From the NCBI GenBank assembly GCA_943356465.1, contig CALREX010000001.1, positions 186,001 to 250,000 on the forward strand: a stretch of 64,000 nt of DNA. The letters run 5' to 3'. Source of the DNA: Candidatus Peribacteria bacterium (GTDB lineage Bacteria; Patescibacteriota; Gracilibacteria; UBA1369; LOWO2-01-FULL-3). The first letter of the stretch is position 1. Each line of letters opens with the position of its first letter. Positions 44,077 through 54,552 of the stretch are shown here, one piece after another. The position numbers and the translations under genes are program-made. Below the pieces are notes generated by a model, which worked only from the letters and a program-made list of their open reading frames with translations, was not told the origin of the DNA and ran no database searches.

Positions 44077-45603
44077 CTATTTGGATTCCGGCCTCATCAG
44101 TGGAAAAAGCACACTATCCTTCAAATTTTCCTGTCCTGTAAGCAATGTAACAAGTCGATCTATTCCCATTCCCCAGCCGGACATACAAGGCATGCCGTGT
44201 TCCATTGCCGTCAAATATTCCTCATTCATCATCATCGCTTCCTCATCTCCGCCGGCTTTTGCCTTTGATTGAGCCTCAAATCTAGCTCTTTGATCAACTG
44301 GATCAACGAGCTCACTATAGGCATTCACAACCTCCCATCCATTTACCAAAAGCTGGAAAGTATCACAAATAGTTGGATTTTCATCATTCTTTCTCGCCAA
44401 AGGTTTTGTAAGTAGGGGATGATGAGTTACGAAAGTTGGCTGTACAAGTTTTGGTCTGGAAACCTTTTTGTAAAGCGCATCAACCAAATTTCCATAACCC
44501 AAAGTTTCAGCTTTTTCTAAAACTATTTTTTTAGCTTTAATAGCTTTAAGTAAACCTTTCGCATCATCGCTGTACTCCAATACATCGATGCCTGAGTCTT
44601 GTTCTATCATTTCAGTAAACTTTCTTCTTGGCCAAGGTCCTGCAAAATCGACTTCTCTATCATTACCATCTTTATCTTTAATATTTACCTTCAAAGTTCC
44701 TAAAGTTTTTTTCAGCAAATACTCAAACATTTTCTCAGTGAATTCCATATTATCCTCAAAATTCCAATAAGCCGCATAGTGCTCAACCATTGTAAATTCC
44801 TGCAAATGACTCGGGTCCATTCCTTCATTCCTAAAACATCTCGCAACCTCAAAAGTTTTTTCAAAACCTCCGACAATCGCCATCTTCTGCCAAAGTTCAC
44901 CCGCGGCAATTCGTAGATAAACATCTATATCAAGGGCGTTGTGATGTGTAACAAAAGGTCTTGCACTTGCACCTGAAGAAATATTTTCCAAAATTGGGGT
45001 TTCTATTTCGGTAAATCCATTGTCCCAATAAAATTCACGAAGCGCTTTTATAAGGCCACTTCTGAAAACAAATCTATCAAGAACAGTCCTGTCCATCACA
45101 GTATCCAAATATCTTTGTCTGTATTTTTGCTCTTGGTCTTGAAGTCCGTGCCATTTCTCAGGAAGCGGTCGTAGTGCTTTTGAAAGCAAAACAAAATCAT
45201 GTACAAGAAGAGTAGTTTCACCATGCTTGGTCTTAAAAAGTTCGCCTGTAACTCCGACAAAATCAGCAATATCGACTTTCTTCAAAAATCCATATCTCTC
45301 TCCAATCAAATTTTGCATGAAGCAAATTTGAATTTTTCCGCTAAAGTCCTGCAAATTCGCGAAAGCAAGTTTTCCATGCTCTCTAAAAGTCATAAGTCTT
45401 CCGCAAAGCTTTATAAGTTTTGAAGAAGGTTTTTCAAGAATTTCCTCAACCTCTCTGCATCCGGTTTTTTCGGCGACCTCTATTGCATCCTGCGCCATAT
45501 GAGTCCTCTCGTATTTACCGACATAAGGATGTATTCCGTCATCTCTTAGATCAGAAAGTTTTTTAAGCCTGTCATTATATTCATTCGACTGAGCAACTGG
45601 CAT
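44077..45603 (-). CDS. lysS: lysyl-tRNA synthetase, class II
   Basis: 508 residues. An N-terminal OB fold (KLCGRLMTFREHGKLAFANLQDFSG) precedes class II motif 2 (FEVARCFRNEGMDPSHLQEFTMVE) and motif 3 (GWGMGIDRLVTLLTG). Single gene between the toxin-antitoxin pair and dnaB. Confidence 0.95.
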   Translation of the reverse strand: MPVAQSNEYNDRLKKLSDLRDDGIHPYVGKYERTHMAQDAIEVAEKTGCREVEEILEKPSSKLIKLCGRLMTFREHGKLAFANLQDFSGKIQICFMQNLIGERYGFLKKVDIADFVGVTGELFKTKHGETTLLVHDFVLLSKALRPLPEKWHGLQDQEQKYRQRYLDTVMDRTVLDRFVFRSGLIKALREFYWDNGFTEIETPILENISSGASARPFVTHHNALDIDVYLRIAAGELWQKMAIVGGFEKTFEVARCFRNEGMDPSHLQEFTMVEHYAAYWNFEDNMEFTEKMFEYLLKKTLGTLKVNIKDKDGNDREVDFAGPWPRRKFTEMIEQDSGIDVLEYSDDAKGLLKAIKAKKIVLEKAETLGYGNLVDALYKKVSRPKLVQPTFVTHHPLLTKPLARKNDENPTICDTFQLLVNGWEVVNAYSELVDPVDQRARFEAQSKAKAGGDEEAMMMNEEYLTAMEHGMPCMSGWGMGIDRLVTLLTGQENLKDSVLFPLMRPESK

Positions 45604-45648
45604 ATTTGGATAAATTAAAAAATCTTATAACTATGACATTATATCTAT

Positions 45649-47019
45649 TTATTCCATTTTTGCATAATCATCAAATTTTCTCTTCGTTTCTATATCCAAA
45701 AATTTCATTTGTTCTTTCTTGAAAGCAAGTTCGATGTGACCTATAGGCCCATTTCTATGCTTTCTTATAAACAAATCTGTAACACCTTTTCTATCAGTAT
45801 CTTCTTCATAGTAATCTTCACGATACATCATCAATACAACATCCGCATCTTGCTCAATAGCTCCTGACTCACGCAAATCACTAAGTTGAGGAACCTTGCT
45901 AGGTCGAAGCTCAACCGCACGAGAAAGCTGCGAAAGCGCCAAAATTGGAATAGAAAGATCACGAGCCAAAGCTTTTAGCGATCTCGAAATTTCCGAAATT
46001 TCCTGCACACGATTTGTTTGAGACATAAAGCTTGAACCGGAACTCATAAGTTGCAAATAATCAATCACAAGGAAATCCAAACCGTTTTCCATCTTTAGCC
46101 TTCTGGCCTTAGCCTTAAGCTCAGCGATAGAATTTCCAATCGAATCATCTATGAAAATCTTCATGGAATTAAGTTCGTCCATAATAGATCCAATCCTACC
46201 AAAATCATCATCGCTTAGTTTTCCTGTACGCATTTTCCATGAATCAACTGAAAGAAGTGAGCAAAACATTCTTTCAACAAGCTGTTCCTTCGACATTTCA
46301 AGAGAAATCAGCCCAACACACTTTCCTCTCTTAGCAACATTTTGGGCTATATTAAGGGCAAGAGCAGTTTTTCCCATAGAAGGTCTGGCGGCAAGAATCA
46401 CAAGATCAGAAGGTTGAAGCCCTGACAAAAGATTGTCCAGAGACTTAAATCCAGTAGGAATACCTCTATATTTTTCTTTTGCGTCAGGATCATGCAGATC
46501 GGAAATTTTCTCATAAGTCTTATTCAAAACATCTTTTATATGCACAAAACGGTCACTCATGTATGTCTGTGAAACCTGAAAAAGCGAACGCTCAGCTTTT
46601 TCAATAAGCTCTTCCGTGTCTTGTTCCTCCATATATCCAAGCCCTTTTATCGCATCTCCGGCCAAAATAAGCTTTCTCAAAATCGACTTTTGCTTGACGA
46701 TAGTCGCATATTGAAAAATATGAGTCGCAGTCGGCACTTCATTTGCCAAAAGCGCCAAATAAGAGGCTCCTCCTATTATTTTCAGCTCTTTTCTTTCTTC
46801 CAAAATATTCGTCAAAGTCACCAAATCGATAGGAATTCTCTTGTCATAAAGATCGTTCATTGCTTCATATATAAGCCGATGCGCATCATGATAAAAATCT
46901 TCTCCTTTGATAAAATCGGAAATCTTGGAAATAGCATCCTTGTCGATCAAAATAGAACCAATAGTAGATTTTTCTGCCTCCAAACTATGAGGCGGAACAA
47001 AACCGCTTTGTTCAGACAT
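45649..47019 (-). CDS. dnaB: replicative DNA helicase
   Basis: 456 residues. Hexameric 5'-3' helicase at the replication fork. The N-terminal helical domain begins PPHSLEAEKSTIGSIL; Walker A is ARPSMGKTA, Walker B LDFLVIDYLQLM, and LSQLSRAVELR and LRESGAIEQDADVV follow. No intein is visible. It is divergent from yraN across a 113-bp gap. Confidence 0.96.
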   Translation of the reverse strand: MSEQSGFVPPHSLEAEKSTIGSILIDKDAISKISDFIKGEDFYHDAHRLIYEAMNDLYDKRIPIDLVTLTNILEERKELKIIGGASYLALLANEVPTATHIFQYATIVKQKSILRKLILAGDAIKGLGYMEEQDTEELIEKAERSLFQVSQTYMSDRFVHIKDVLNKTYEKISDLHDPDAKEKYRGIPTGFKSLDNLLSGLQPSDLVILAARPSMGKTALALNIAQNVAKRGKCVGLISLEMSKEQLVERMFCSLLSVDSWKMRTGKLSDDDFGRIGSIMDELNSMKIFIDDSIGNSIAELKAKARRLKMENGLDFLVIDYLQLMSSGSSFMSQTNRVQEISEISRSLKALARDLSIPILALSQLSRAVELRPSKVPQLSDLRESGAIEQDADVVLMMYREDYYEEDTDRKGVTDLFIRKHRNGPIGHIELAFKKEQMKFLDIETKRKFDDYAKME

Positions 47020-47132
47020 AACATTTAATTATAGAATTCCATAGCGTACCCATTTCGCTCGGATCACAAGTATTACACGAAAAAATCTTCTTCTTCAACA
47101 AGGATTTTAAGAAAATTTAATATCAATGATGT

Positions 47133-47537
47133 ATGACTACTCTTGCATCTAATAAACCTTTACTGATGGACAAGATATCTTTCGGGAAAACAGGAGAACT
47201 AATAGCTGAGAAATTTCTTATTGCCAATAATTACAAAATCTTGCAAAAGAATGTTTACTTTAGGGAAGGGGAGTTGGACATCGTCGCTTTTGAAATAAAC
47301 AGCCAGGAAATAGTTTTTGTGGAAGTAAAGACAAGATCTTCAAATCTTTTTGGAGAACCGCAAGATTCTGTCACGAATGAAAAAAAGATGAAAACTCTTA
47401 AAGCAGCGATAAAATTTTTAAATCTCGCAAGAGAAATACGTTTTAAAAGTTGGAGAATCGACGTCATTGCCGTAAAATTAACAAAAGAAGGGAAATTTTT
47501 AGGTATCAAACATTTTAAAAATATATTTGATGGATGA
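47133..47537 (+). CDS. yraN: YraN/UPF0102 endonuclease-like protein
   Basis: 134 residues, or 123 from an in-frame ATG at 47166 that fits the family start (GKTGELIAEKFL). PD-(D/E)XK-type motifs REGELDIVAF and VFVEVKTRS are clear. Likely a nuclease in DNA repair or recombination; function unproven. The end overlaps the next gene by 11 bp. Confidence 0.88.
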   Translation: MTTLASNKPLLMDKISFGKTGELIAEKFLIANNYKILQKNVYFREGELDIVAFEINSQEIVFVEVKTRSSNLFGEPQDSVTNEKKMKTLKAAIKFLNLAREIRFKSWRIDVIAVKLTKEGKFLGIKHFKNIFDG

Positions 47538-48528
47538 CGATTTATATCAAACACAAGAAGAAGAAACAAAAAAAAGACGAAAAAAAATTCTCTTTTTTTT
47601 CATCATAATATTAGTTCCGATTTTGTATTATATCTGGTTCATTTTCTTGGATTTCGGGAAAGTAATGCTTTATGGAGAAGCCCCATTTAAAGCGGAAATT
47701 TTTGGTGGTGAGACTTTTTATTGCAACGATTCTCCATGCCAAATTAAACAAAAAACAGGTGCATATCAATTGATAATTTCAAAAGAAAATTTCCGACAAG
47801 ATGTTATGGAGGTAAATTTCAAACTATGGAAAACAACAGACTACACATTAATATTTAAAGTAAATCCATACATTGAGAAAACTGAGACAGTGCCGGAGAA
47901 AGAAAAAGAATTTTCGTATGAAATAATGTTTGATGAAGAAACAAAAAGCTACAAACTTTTTGAAAAATCAGATAAAGGAAGAAATGCATTGGCATACTTC
48001 CCTCAAGAAATAAAAAATCCAAAAATTTTCGGATCTAAGTACGCGATCATAGTATGCGAAGGTACTCAGACAATAAATACGACTGCAACCGAAACAATCA
48101 CAGCAGCTTTGCCACAACAAAAAGCTTATCTAATAAATCTCTCTTTGAAAACAAAAACATTACTTCCTGATTTCGCATACTATACAATCACAGAATCAAA
48201 ATTTTCTCCTGACGGAAAATATTTTCAGTTCAAAACTTCAACATCAAAATACTGGTGGCTAATGAATTTAAGCACAAAAAACATAAGTCCTCCGACTCAA
48301 ACAAAAATAGGAAGCGATTTAAAGACAGATTGGATGTATGGCGATAAAATAGCACTTATAAGCCAAAATTTCAGCATAAGCATGTACGATATAAAGCAGG
48401 ATAAATTTGAAAATCTTGGCACATTTCTTGAAATAAAAGAATATCCTCAAAATATAATTGCAGGAGCAAACGGAGGCGTAATTTACATAGAAACAAAAAC
48501 TCAAAAATTTCGAATAATCCTTCAGTAG
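47527..48528 (+). CDS. membrane-anchored protein with PEGA-like and propeller-like regions
   Basis: 333 residues. A charged cytoplasmic N-terminus, one membrane helix (ILFFFIIILVPILYYIWFIFL), then an extracellular part beginning like a PEGA module (GEAPFKAEIFGGETFYCNDSPCQIKQKTGAYQLIISKENF). The second half has repeated beta strands with FSPDGKYFQFKT and WWLMNLSTKN that look like WD/TolB-type propeller blades. The function is unknown. It overlaps yraN. Confidence 0.6.
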   Translation: MMDDDLYQTQEEETKKRRKKILFFFIIILVPILYYIWFIFLDFGKVMLYGEAPFKAEIFGGETFYCNDSPCQIKQKTGAYQLIISKENFRQDVMEVNFKLWKTTDYTLIFKVNPYIEKTETVPEKEKEFSYEIMFDEETKSYKLFEKSDKGRNALAYFPQEIKNPKIFGSKYAIIVCEGTQTINTTATETITAALPQQKAYLINLSLKTKTLLPDFAYYTITESKFSPDGKYFQFKTSTSKYWWLMNLSTKNISPPTQTKIGSDLKTDWMYGDKIALISQNFSISMYDIKQDKFENLGTFLEIKEYPQNIIAGANGGVIYIETKTQKFRIILQ

Positions 48529-48609
48529 ATTTTAGAAAAATTTTAAGAAAATTTAACAATTATTTAATATCGACCTGTCATAGTGCGATAGTTTTCTAAC
48601 AAAAAAACT

Positions 48610-50133
48610 ATGGCAGAAAAAATATATTCATGTTCGTTTACCGGGCTATTATGCCGAATAATAGAAGTAGAAGCCGATATATCAAATGGCATGCCGTCAT
48701 TTTCGATAGTCGGACTTGGAGATACTTCAGTACAGGAATCAAAAGAAAGAGTGCGTCTTGGAATAAAAAATTCGGGGATGCAATTTCCTCAAACAAGAAA
48801 AACGATAAACCTTGCCCCAGCACAGGTACGCAAACAAGGTGCGCTTTTCGATTTGCCAATAGCGCTGAGCATTCTTATCGACAGTAAACAAGTTCCAAAA
48901 GAAAGATTTGAGCACTCGATCATAGTAGGAGAGCTTTCTTTAACGGGAAAAGTGAATCGCATAGCAGGTGCATTGCTAATCACGCAATTTGCGAAAGAGC
49001 AAGGTTTCGAGAAAATATTCCTGCCGGCAGAGAATGCTTTGGAAGCAAGTTTTATTGAAGGGATAGACATAATACCCATAGAAGATTTAAAAGATATTAT
49101 CGAATTTTCCACAGATAAAAAAATAATTTTGCCATACCAAAATAAAGACGAAAATCTCGAACAAAATATTTGCGACTTTACTTTTATTGATAAAATAATA
49201 GGACTTGAAAAGGCTAAAAGAGCGCTTGCCATAGGTGCTTGCGGCAGACACAATATTTTACTTTACGGATCTCCAGGATGTGGGAAAACAATTCTTTGCA
49301 GAGCTTTTAAACACTTACTTCCGTCGATGACAAAAGAAGAAATTTTGGAAACTACAAAAATTTATTCTGTCGCAGGATTATTAAACGCAGATTCTCCGCT
49401 TGTGAAAACACGGCCATTTCGTGAAGTGCATCACACTGCAACAACGTCGTCGATTATAGGTGGTGGAAACATTCCTCGTCCTGGAGAAATTTCACTGGCT
49501 CACAACGGAATTTTATTTTTTGACGAAATCGCAGAGTTCAATCCAACAGTTTTAGATTCACTAAGACAACCTATCGAAGACAAATTTATAAACATTTCCA
49601 GAATAAATCTAGCGATAAAATTTCCTTCGAATTTTATGTTCCTGGCGACTATGAATCCATGTCCATGTGGATTTAAATCCGACAAAAAAATAAGATGTAT
49701 TTGCACAGACTCACAAATAAGCAATTACCAGAAACGGCTTTCTGGTCCACTTCTAGATCGCTTCGATATCTTTGTGGAAGTTGAAAAATCAAATATAAAT
49801 GAAGTCCTCGAAAAAGAACCAACACAAAAAATTCCACAAAAATCATCTCATCCATCTTTCATGGAAAACGCAGAAAAAATGCAAAAAGAAAGATTTTCGA
49901 AATCATCAATCTCAAGAAACGGCGACATGGATATCGAAGATATAAAAAAATATTGTTGGCTCACAGATGAAGCAAAAGACATCCTTAACAAAGCGGCCGA
50001 AAAACTAAATTTATCAAACAGAGGTTACTTAAAAGTCATAAAAATTTCCCGCACAATCGCCGACATGGAAGAAAAAGAAAAAATCGAAACACAACACATA
50101 CTTGAGGCATTGCAGTATAGAAGGACGAATTAA
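48610..50133 (+). CDS. comM: Mg-chelatase-like AAA ATPase ComM/YifB
   Basis: 507 residues. A hexameric helicase for branch migration during natural transformation. The N-terminal Lon-like fold (VEADISNGMPSFSIVGLGDTSVQESKERVRLGIKNSG) precedes Walker A GSPGCGKT, Walker B ILFFDEIAEF and a cysteine-bearing segment MNPCPCGFKSDKKIRCIC. A ComEC-like hydrolase at 55.9 kb fits a competence theme. Confidence 0.94.
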   Translation: MAEKIYSCSFTGLLCRIIEVEADISNGMPSFSIVGLGDTSVQESKERVRLGIKNSGMQFPQTRKTINLAPAQVRKQGALFDLPIALSILIDSKQVPKERFEHSIIVGELSLTGKVNRIAGALLITQFAKEQGFEKIFLPAENALEASFIEGIDIIPIEDLKDIIEFSTDKKIILPYQNKDENLEQNICDFTFIDKIIGLEKAKRALAIGACGRHNILLYGSPGCGKTILCRAFKHLLPSMTKEEILETTKIYSVAGLLNADSPLVKTRPFREVHHTATTSSIIGGGNIPRPGEISLAHNGILFFDEIAEFNPTVLDSLRQPIEDKFINISRINLAIKFPSNFMFLATMNPCPCGFKSDKKIRCICTDSQISNYQKRLSGPLLDRFDIFVEVEKSNINEVLEKEPTQKIPQKSSHPSFMENAEKMQKERFSKSSISRNGDMDIEDIKKYCWLTDEAKDILNKAAEKLNLSNRGYLKVIKISRTIADMEEKEKIETQHILEALQYRRTN

Positions 50134-50145
50134 ATATAAGAAAAA

Positions 50146-50406
50146 TTATTTTAAAATGCTTTTCTTGCGACTTATTAATACAAGTTTCTCTTCTCTGCTC
50201 AGCCCTTTCACTCTATTCTCAGCCTTCGATGCAGTCGACCTGTTACGAAATTTCTTTGAATAAACAAGTTCTACAGGCCTGCGTGCACTTGTATATTTAG
50301 CGCCAAGTTTAGAAGTATTATGCTCTTTTATTCTACGATCCAAATCGACGGTAATTCCGGTGTACAAGGTTGTATCGGCACATTTGAGGATGTATAGATA
50401 ATACAT
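50146..50406 (-). CDS. GIY-YIG nuclease domain protein (UPF0213/YhbQ type)
   Basis: 86 residues: YYLYILKCADTTLYTGITVDLDRRIKEHN carries the YIL/YTG pair of the GIY-YIG fold, followed by KLGAKYTSARRPVELVYSKKF and a basic end. Such small stand-alone forms may cut branched or damaged DNA. It converges on comM. Confidence 0.9.
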   Translation of the reverse strand: MYYLYILKCADTTLYTGITVDLDRRIKEHNTSKLGAKYTSARRPVELVYSKKFRNRSTASKAENRVKGLSREEKLVLISRKKSILK

Positions 50407-50477
50407 TAAACGATTTAAAGATTAACAAATGCTTTTTTAAAGACTAAACTAAAACCGCTTAATCTACAAACAATCAA

Positions 50478-51035
50478 ATGGAATACTTTGATCTCTACGA
50501 TAAAAATGGAAAACAATTAAACAAGACAAAGCTTCGCACTGAGGTACACAGAGATGGAGATTGGCATGCGTCTGTGGATATTTGGATTTTGAATACTCAA
50601 GGTGAATTACTTTTGCAAAGGCGCTCAAAACAAAAAGAATCATTTCCAAATCTCTGGGAAGTATCTTGTTCAGGGCATATTTCAGCGGGAGAAGACTCCA
50701 GATCGTCAGCTCTACGCGAACTGCAGGAAGAGCTCGGACTCGATATAAGAGAACGAGAATTAAAATTACTTTTTAAAGTCAAAGATTCATATATAACAAA
50801 CAAAGGCAAATTCATAAACAACGAGCATAAAGATGTCTATTTGGTTAAAAAAGACCTTGAAATACAACATCTAAAACTCGATCCAACTGAAGTGTCCGAG
50901 GTAAAATTCATGAAAATAGAAGACCTAAAACGTCACATCGAAACTCACGACAAAACTTTCGTGCCACACGACGAAGGATACAAAAAATTATTTGAGTACC
51001 TGGCAACACATGGAAAAGAAAATAAAAAATTGTAA
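50478..51035 (+). CDS. NUDIX hydrolase, isopentenyl-diphosphate-isomerase-like
   Basis: 185 residues. Perfect Nudix box GHISAGEDSRSSALRELQEELGL. The start (YFDLYDKNGKQLNKTKLRTEVHRDGDWHASVDIWI) matches the NUDIX group related to Idi and to YfcD, but the Idi Cys site is not evident, so nucleotide-sugar or similar hydrolysis is more likely. Its end overlaps the next gene by 26 bp. Confidence 0.88.
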   Translation: MEYFDLYDKNGKQLNKTKLRTEVHRDGDWHASVDIWILNTQGELLLQRRSKQKESFPNLWEVSCSGHISAGEDSRSSALRELQEELGLDIRERELKLLFKVKDSYITNKGKFINNEHKDVYLVKKDLEIQHLKLDPTEVSEVKFMKIEDLKRHIETHDKTFVPHDEGYKKLFEYLATHGKENKKL

Positions 51036-52614
51036 AAAATGTAACGTAGAATTTACAGTCGAAAAAGAAGACGAAGACTTTTATGCAAAAATGAACGTTC
51101 CTCATCCAACACTTTGTCCTAAATGCAGAATGCAGCGCAAAATGTGTTTCAGAAACGAGAGAACTCTATATAAAGCAAAATGCGCTTTCTCAGGCCAAGA
51201 TATGCTCTCGGTATATCCGCCAACGACTAAATACAAAGTTTATGAACAGAAAACATGGTGGTCCGACAAATGGAATGCACTTGATTACGGGATGGATTTT
51301 GATTTCAACAGGCCATTTTTTGAACAATTTGAAGAGCTCTGTTTGAAAGTTCCAAAAATAAATCTGGATAACAGAGCAAATGAAAACAGCGACTATTGCA
51401 ATGACACCAGCCAACTAAAAAACTCCTATCTTTGTTTCAACAGCGAACAAGCGGAAAATTATTATTACTGTACGACAAGCGCTTACGGACGCGATTGTAT
51501 GGACATGTTTTGGGCGCTACAATGTGAATTATGTTATGAGTGCACAAAAGTAATAGGAGGATACCACTGTTTCTTTTGCTTCAATTCAAGCAACATAAGC
51601 GACTGTTTTTTCTGCGAAGATTTAGTTGGATGCAAAAATTGTTTTGGATGTGTAGGCCTTCACCACAAAGAATATTATTTATTTAATGAGAAATTAAGTC
51701 GTGAACAATACGAAAAATTCATGAATGAATTTAAATTTACATACGAAAATATCAAGGAGTCAAAAGAAAAGTTGGCAGAATTAAGGCTTAAAGTGCCACA
51801 TAGAAGTCTAGCAATAGATAGCAGTGAAAATTGTTTGGGAGATTACATAAGCAATTCAAAAAACTGTACATATTGTTTCGATATAATGGAATCACAAGAT
51901 TGCAAATATGTTTGGGATGGCATGATGAACACTGGATACGACTGTTTTAATACGGGACTTGAGTCAAGTTTTCTTTATGAATCAGTCGGAGTTTATAGAG
52001 CGAATAATGTAAAATTTTGCAACAAATGTTCACAGGTTAATGACACACTTTACTGCGATTATTGTTATAAATTGAGCAATTGTTTCGGATGCACAAATTT
52101 GAATTACAATGAATACTGCATTCTAAATAAAAAATATACAAAAGAAGAATATGAAAAACTTTTGCCTAGGATCATAGAACACATGAAAACGACAGGGGAA
52201 TTTGGGGAATTCTTTGATCCAAAAATAAGTCTAATCGGATATAATAGCTCAATGGCACAGTATTATTTTCCATTAGAAAAGAGCGCAGCGGAAAAACAAG
52301 GATTTATTTGGGAAGATTATGAAAATCCAAGAATAGAAATAAAAAATGACATATCGGACACAACAATAAAATGTGAAAAAGATGATAAATATTTCAAAAT
52401 AATTCCGCAAGAATTAAATTTTTACAGGAAACATAATTTAGCTTTACCTCATCTATGTCATGATTGCAGGCATTTCGAAAGAAAAGGAAAAATGAATCCA
52501 AGAAATCTTTATGATAGACAATGTATGAAGTGTGAAACACAAATAAAGACAACATATGCGCCGGAACGCAAGGAAATAGTATATTGTGAAAAATGTTATC
52601 TAGAGCAGATATAA
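51010..52614 (+). CDS. Cys-rich, multi-zinc-ribbon protein of unknown function (paralogue 2)
   Basis: 534 residues from the ATG at 51010 (frame open to 50992). CKKCNVEF, LCPKCRMQRK, KWNALDYGMDFDFNRPFF, then Cys pairs (CELCYECTKV, CEDLVGCKNCFGCVGL, YCDYCYKLSNCFGC), IIEHMKTTGEFGEFF, SLIGYNSSMAQYYFPL and a last CMKCETQI ... CEKCYL ribbon. It follows paralogue 1 (22364-24055) motif by motif and so is an ancient or recent duplicate. It is coupled to the NUDIX gene by overlap. Confidence 0.85.
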   Translation: MEKKIKNCKKCNVEFTVEKEDEDFYAKMNVPHPTLCPKCRMQRKMCFRNERTLYKAKCAFSGQDMLSVYPPTTKYKVYEQKTWWSDKWNALDYGMDFDFNRPFFEQFEELCLKVPKINLDNRANENSDYCNDTSQLKNSYLCFNSEQAENYYYCTTSAYGRDCMDMFWALQCELCYECTKVIGGYHCFFCFNSSNISDCFFCEDLVGCKNCFGCVGLHHKEYYLFNEKLSREQYEKFMNEFKFTYENIKESKEKLAELRLKVPHRSLAIDSSENCLGDYISNSKNCTYCFDIMESQDCKYVWDGMMNTGYDCFNTGLESSFLYESVGVYRANNVKFCNKCSQVNDTLYCDYCYKLSNCFGCTNLNYNEYCILNKKYTKEEYEKLLPRIIEHMKTTGEFGEFFDPKISLIGYNSSMAQYYFPLEKSAAEKQGFIWEDYENPRIEIKNDISDTTIKCEKDDKYFKIIPQELNFYRKHNLALPHLCHDCRHFERKGKMNPRNLYDRQCMKCETQIKTTYAPERKEIVYCEKCYLEQI

Positions 52615-52616
52615 AA

Positions 52617-53264
52617 TTATTTCTTAACCGCAAAAGCCTTTTTAGGGGCTGTATATCCAGGCTCCCAGCCACGTAATGTAACAACACTAAGAGGTTTTCC
52701 TTTGATTGGGAAAGAAGTTTTTAAATTGAAACTTTCACCGCCGACAATAACATATATATCTTTTGGATCAACAATATCAAGCCTTATCCTTTCTCCGGCT
52801 CGCAAATTTCTACCGGCATCAATAAAAATAGAAACAAGTCCCTCTGAATTTTTATCAGTTTTATATGCTATATTTTCGAAAGAAATATATCCATTTTCTA
52901 TCCTACCTTCAGATAAAACTTTTTCTCCATTTTTTAATACGGCATTGTCTATATTTTCAGAAATCACGCCGGAAATTTTGAATTTTAAACTATTTAACAT
53001 CATTTCATCATCATGAGTTCTGAAAGATATTTTCATCATGTTTATATTGGTTCCACCTGGTGTCACAGAAAAAACATTTTTTTCTCTGGATATAGAGAAA
53101 TCAACCTTTCTATTATCTATCTCAATCACAGAATTTTTAACAGAATTAAATCCCAAAACATTTGCCATGAAAGTTTGTGTATTTCTGTCGGCACCAACCG
53201 CAACAGTAGAACACAAAATCATTACGAAAAGGAAATAAAATTTAATTATTTTTTCTATATGCAT
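52617..53264 (-). CDS. exported beta-rich protein, unknown
   Basis: 215 residues with a signal peptide (KFYFLFVMILCSTVAVGA). The mature part looks like an Ig-like or cohesin-like beta sandwich (MMLNSLKFKISGVISENIDNAVLKNGE, ISFENIAYKT, LVSIFIDAG). It overlaps the SLH gene by 23 bp and is probably made with it. No family recognised with confidence. Confidence 0.6.
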   Translation of the reverse strand: MHIEKIIKFYFLFVMILCSTVAVGADRNTQTFMANVLGFNSVKNSVIEIDNRKVDFSISREKNVFSVTPGGTNINMMKISFRTHDDEMMLNSLKFKISGVISENIDNAVLKNGEKVLSEGRIENGYISFENIAYKTDKNSEGLVSIFIDAGRNLRAGERIRLDIVDPKDIYVIVGGESFNLKTSFPIKGKPLSVVTLRGWEPGYTAPKKAFAVKK

Positions 53265-54552
53265 CGATAATATTTTTTACAAATCCCTGCGTAGCAGGTA
53301 AATCAGGACTAAAATTTAGGCCGAGTCCTAAGGCTTTAGAGTCAGCCAAAAAGCTTTGTACGTAAGGATAAATAGGGGAATTTCCATCAACATCTTTAAA
53401 ATGTTTTTCAGTGCTTTGCGTAAGATCAGCCTCAAAATAATCCATCACAATTTTCAAAACATCACCTCTGGTTATTTTTTTCTCCGGAGAAAAACTAAGT
53501 GCGGAAGTATTCAAAAGCCCAAGGTTATAAACAGTTTGTACATAAGGCGTATACCATTGATCCGGGCTTATGTCTGTGTAATAAAGCAGTTCATTTTGTG
53601 ACAAAGGAATTTTCAAATAATCAACAAATGCTTTTACAAAATCAGCTCTGTTCATTTCTTTTTGAGGACCAACTTCAACTATGTCGCTAACGCCAAAATA
53701 TCCATTGTCAGGATTTATAGCTTTCACGAAAACATAGTGATTATTTGTTGCTCCATATGGATGCTCCGAAAATTTCACATAATGAGAATTGGCTTCTGTA
53801 CGTTCATCTTTATCAAAATTAATTTCGAGATTTTCTTTGGAACTTTCATAAACATTGTATCCAAGCGGAGTTGAGAAAGATGTATTTTCGAAATATTTTG
53901 CCTCGCCATTTAATACCGCTTTTTCATCTTTTCTGAATAATTCGAAATTATGATTTTTTACAATATATTTATTATCATTAAAATTTAGTTCTACTTTTCC
54001 ATCAGGCGAAATATCTGAAATAAAAATATCTTTTATTTTCGCAGGACCTTCGAAAATTTTCGAAACAAAAACATTGTTTGTTTTATCTGTATCGGACGAA
54101 TCAGCTATATCAACATAAATCGGAAGATCACCTCCGTTGTAATTTCCATCAAAAATTACTTCATAATCTTTTATGATATATGTTGCATCTTTTGCTAAAG
54201 AAAAACCATAATCTGTATTCCTAACCGCTACTGTTTTTTGATTGCCATCTCCATGTAGAAGGACACGGGCATTTATAAGCCTTCCACCGTTATTTTTGAC
54301 AACAATGCTTGCGTTATATTTATAATAATTAAAGTCATCAGTAGGGTCTGACTTTTTATTCAAAACAACGTTCAGTATTGCAAGGTCTGGGGCGGATGGA
54401 GCGATATCCTCGTAAGTCGCCTGTAAAATCCCCAAAATAGAAGTATTGATTATGTCGTAATTTCCCTTGTCTAAGGCCTTATTAACAAAAACACCGCCAA
54501 CAATAGAAATAGCAATAAACACAACCGCTAACTTTTTTGATGAAACCTTCAT
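53242..54552 (-). CDS. exported SLH-domain protein with CARDB-like region
   Basis: 436 residues. N-terminal membrane/signal segment (LAVVFIAISIVGGVFV), a CARDB-like beta domain (APDLAILNVVLN ... YYKYNASIVVKNNGG), then SLH repeats in the last 140 residues (MNRADFVKAFVDYL, ITRGDVLKIVMDYF, TQGFVKNIIDAY). It should bind the wall or S-layer. It is upstream of and overlaps the 52617 gene. A second SLH protein is at 33619. Confidence 0.8.
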   Translation of the reverse strand: MKVSSKKLAVVFIAISIVGGVFVNKALDKGNYDIINTSILGILQATYEDIAPSAPDLAILNVVLNKKSDPTDDFNYYKYNASIVVKNNGGRLINARVLLHGDGNQKTVAVRNTDYGFSLAKDATYIIKDYEVIFDGNYNGGDLPIYVDIADSSDTDKTNNVFVSKIFEGPAKIKDIFISDISPDGKVELNFNDNKYIVKNHNFELFRKDEKAVLNGEAKYFENTSFSTPLGYNVYESSKENLEINFDKDERTEANSHYVKFSEHPYGATNNHYVFVKAINPDNGYFGVSDIVEVGPQKEMNRADFVKAFVDYLKIPLSQNELLYYTDISPDQWYTPYVQTVYNLGLLNTSALSFSPEKKITRGDVLKIVMDYFEADLTQSTEKHFKDVDGNSPIYPYVQSFLADSKALGLGLNFSPDLPATQGFVKNIIDAYRKNN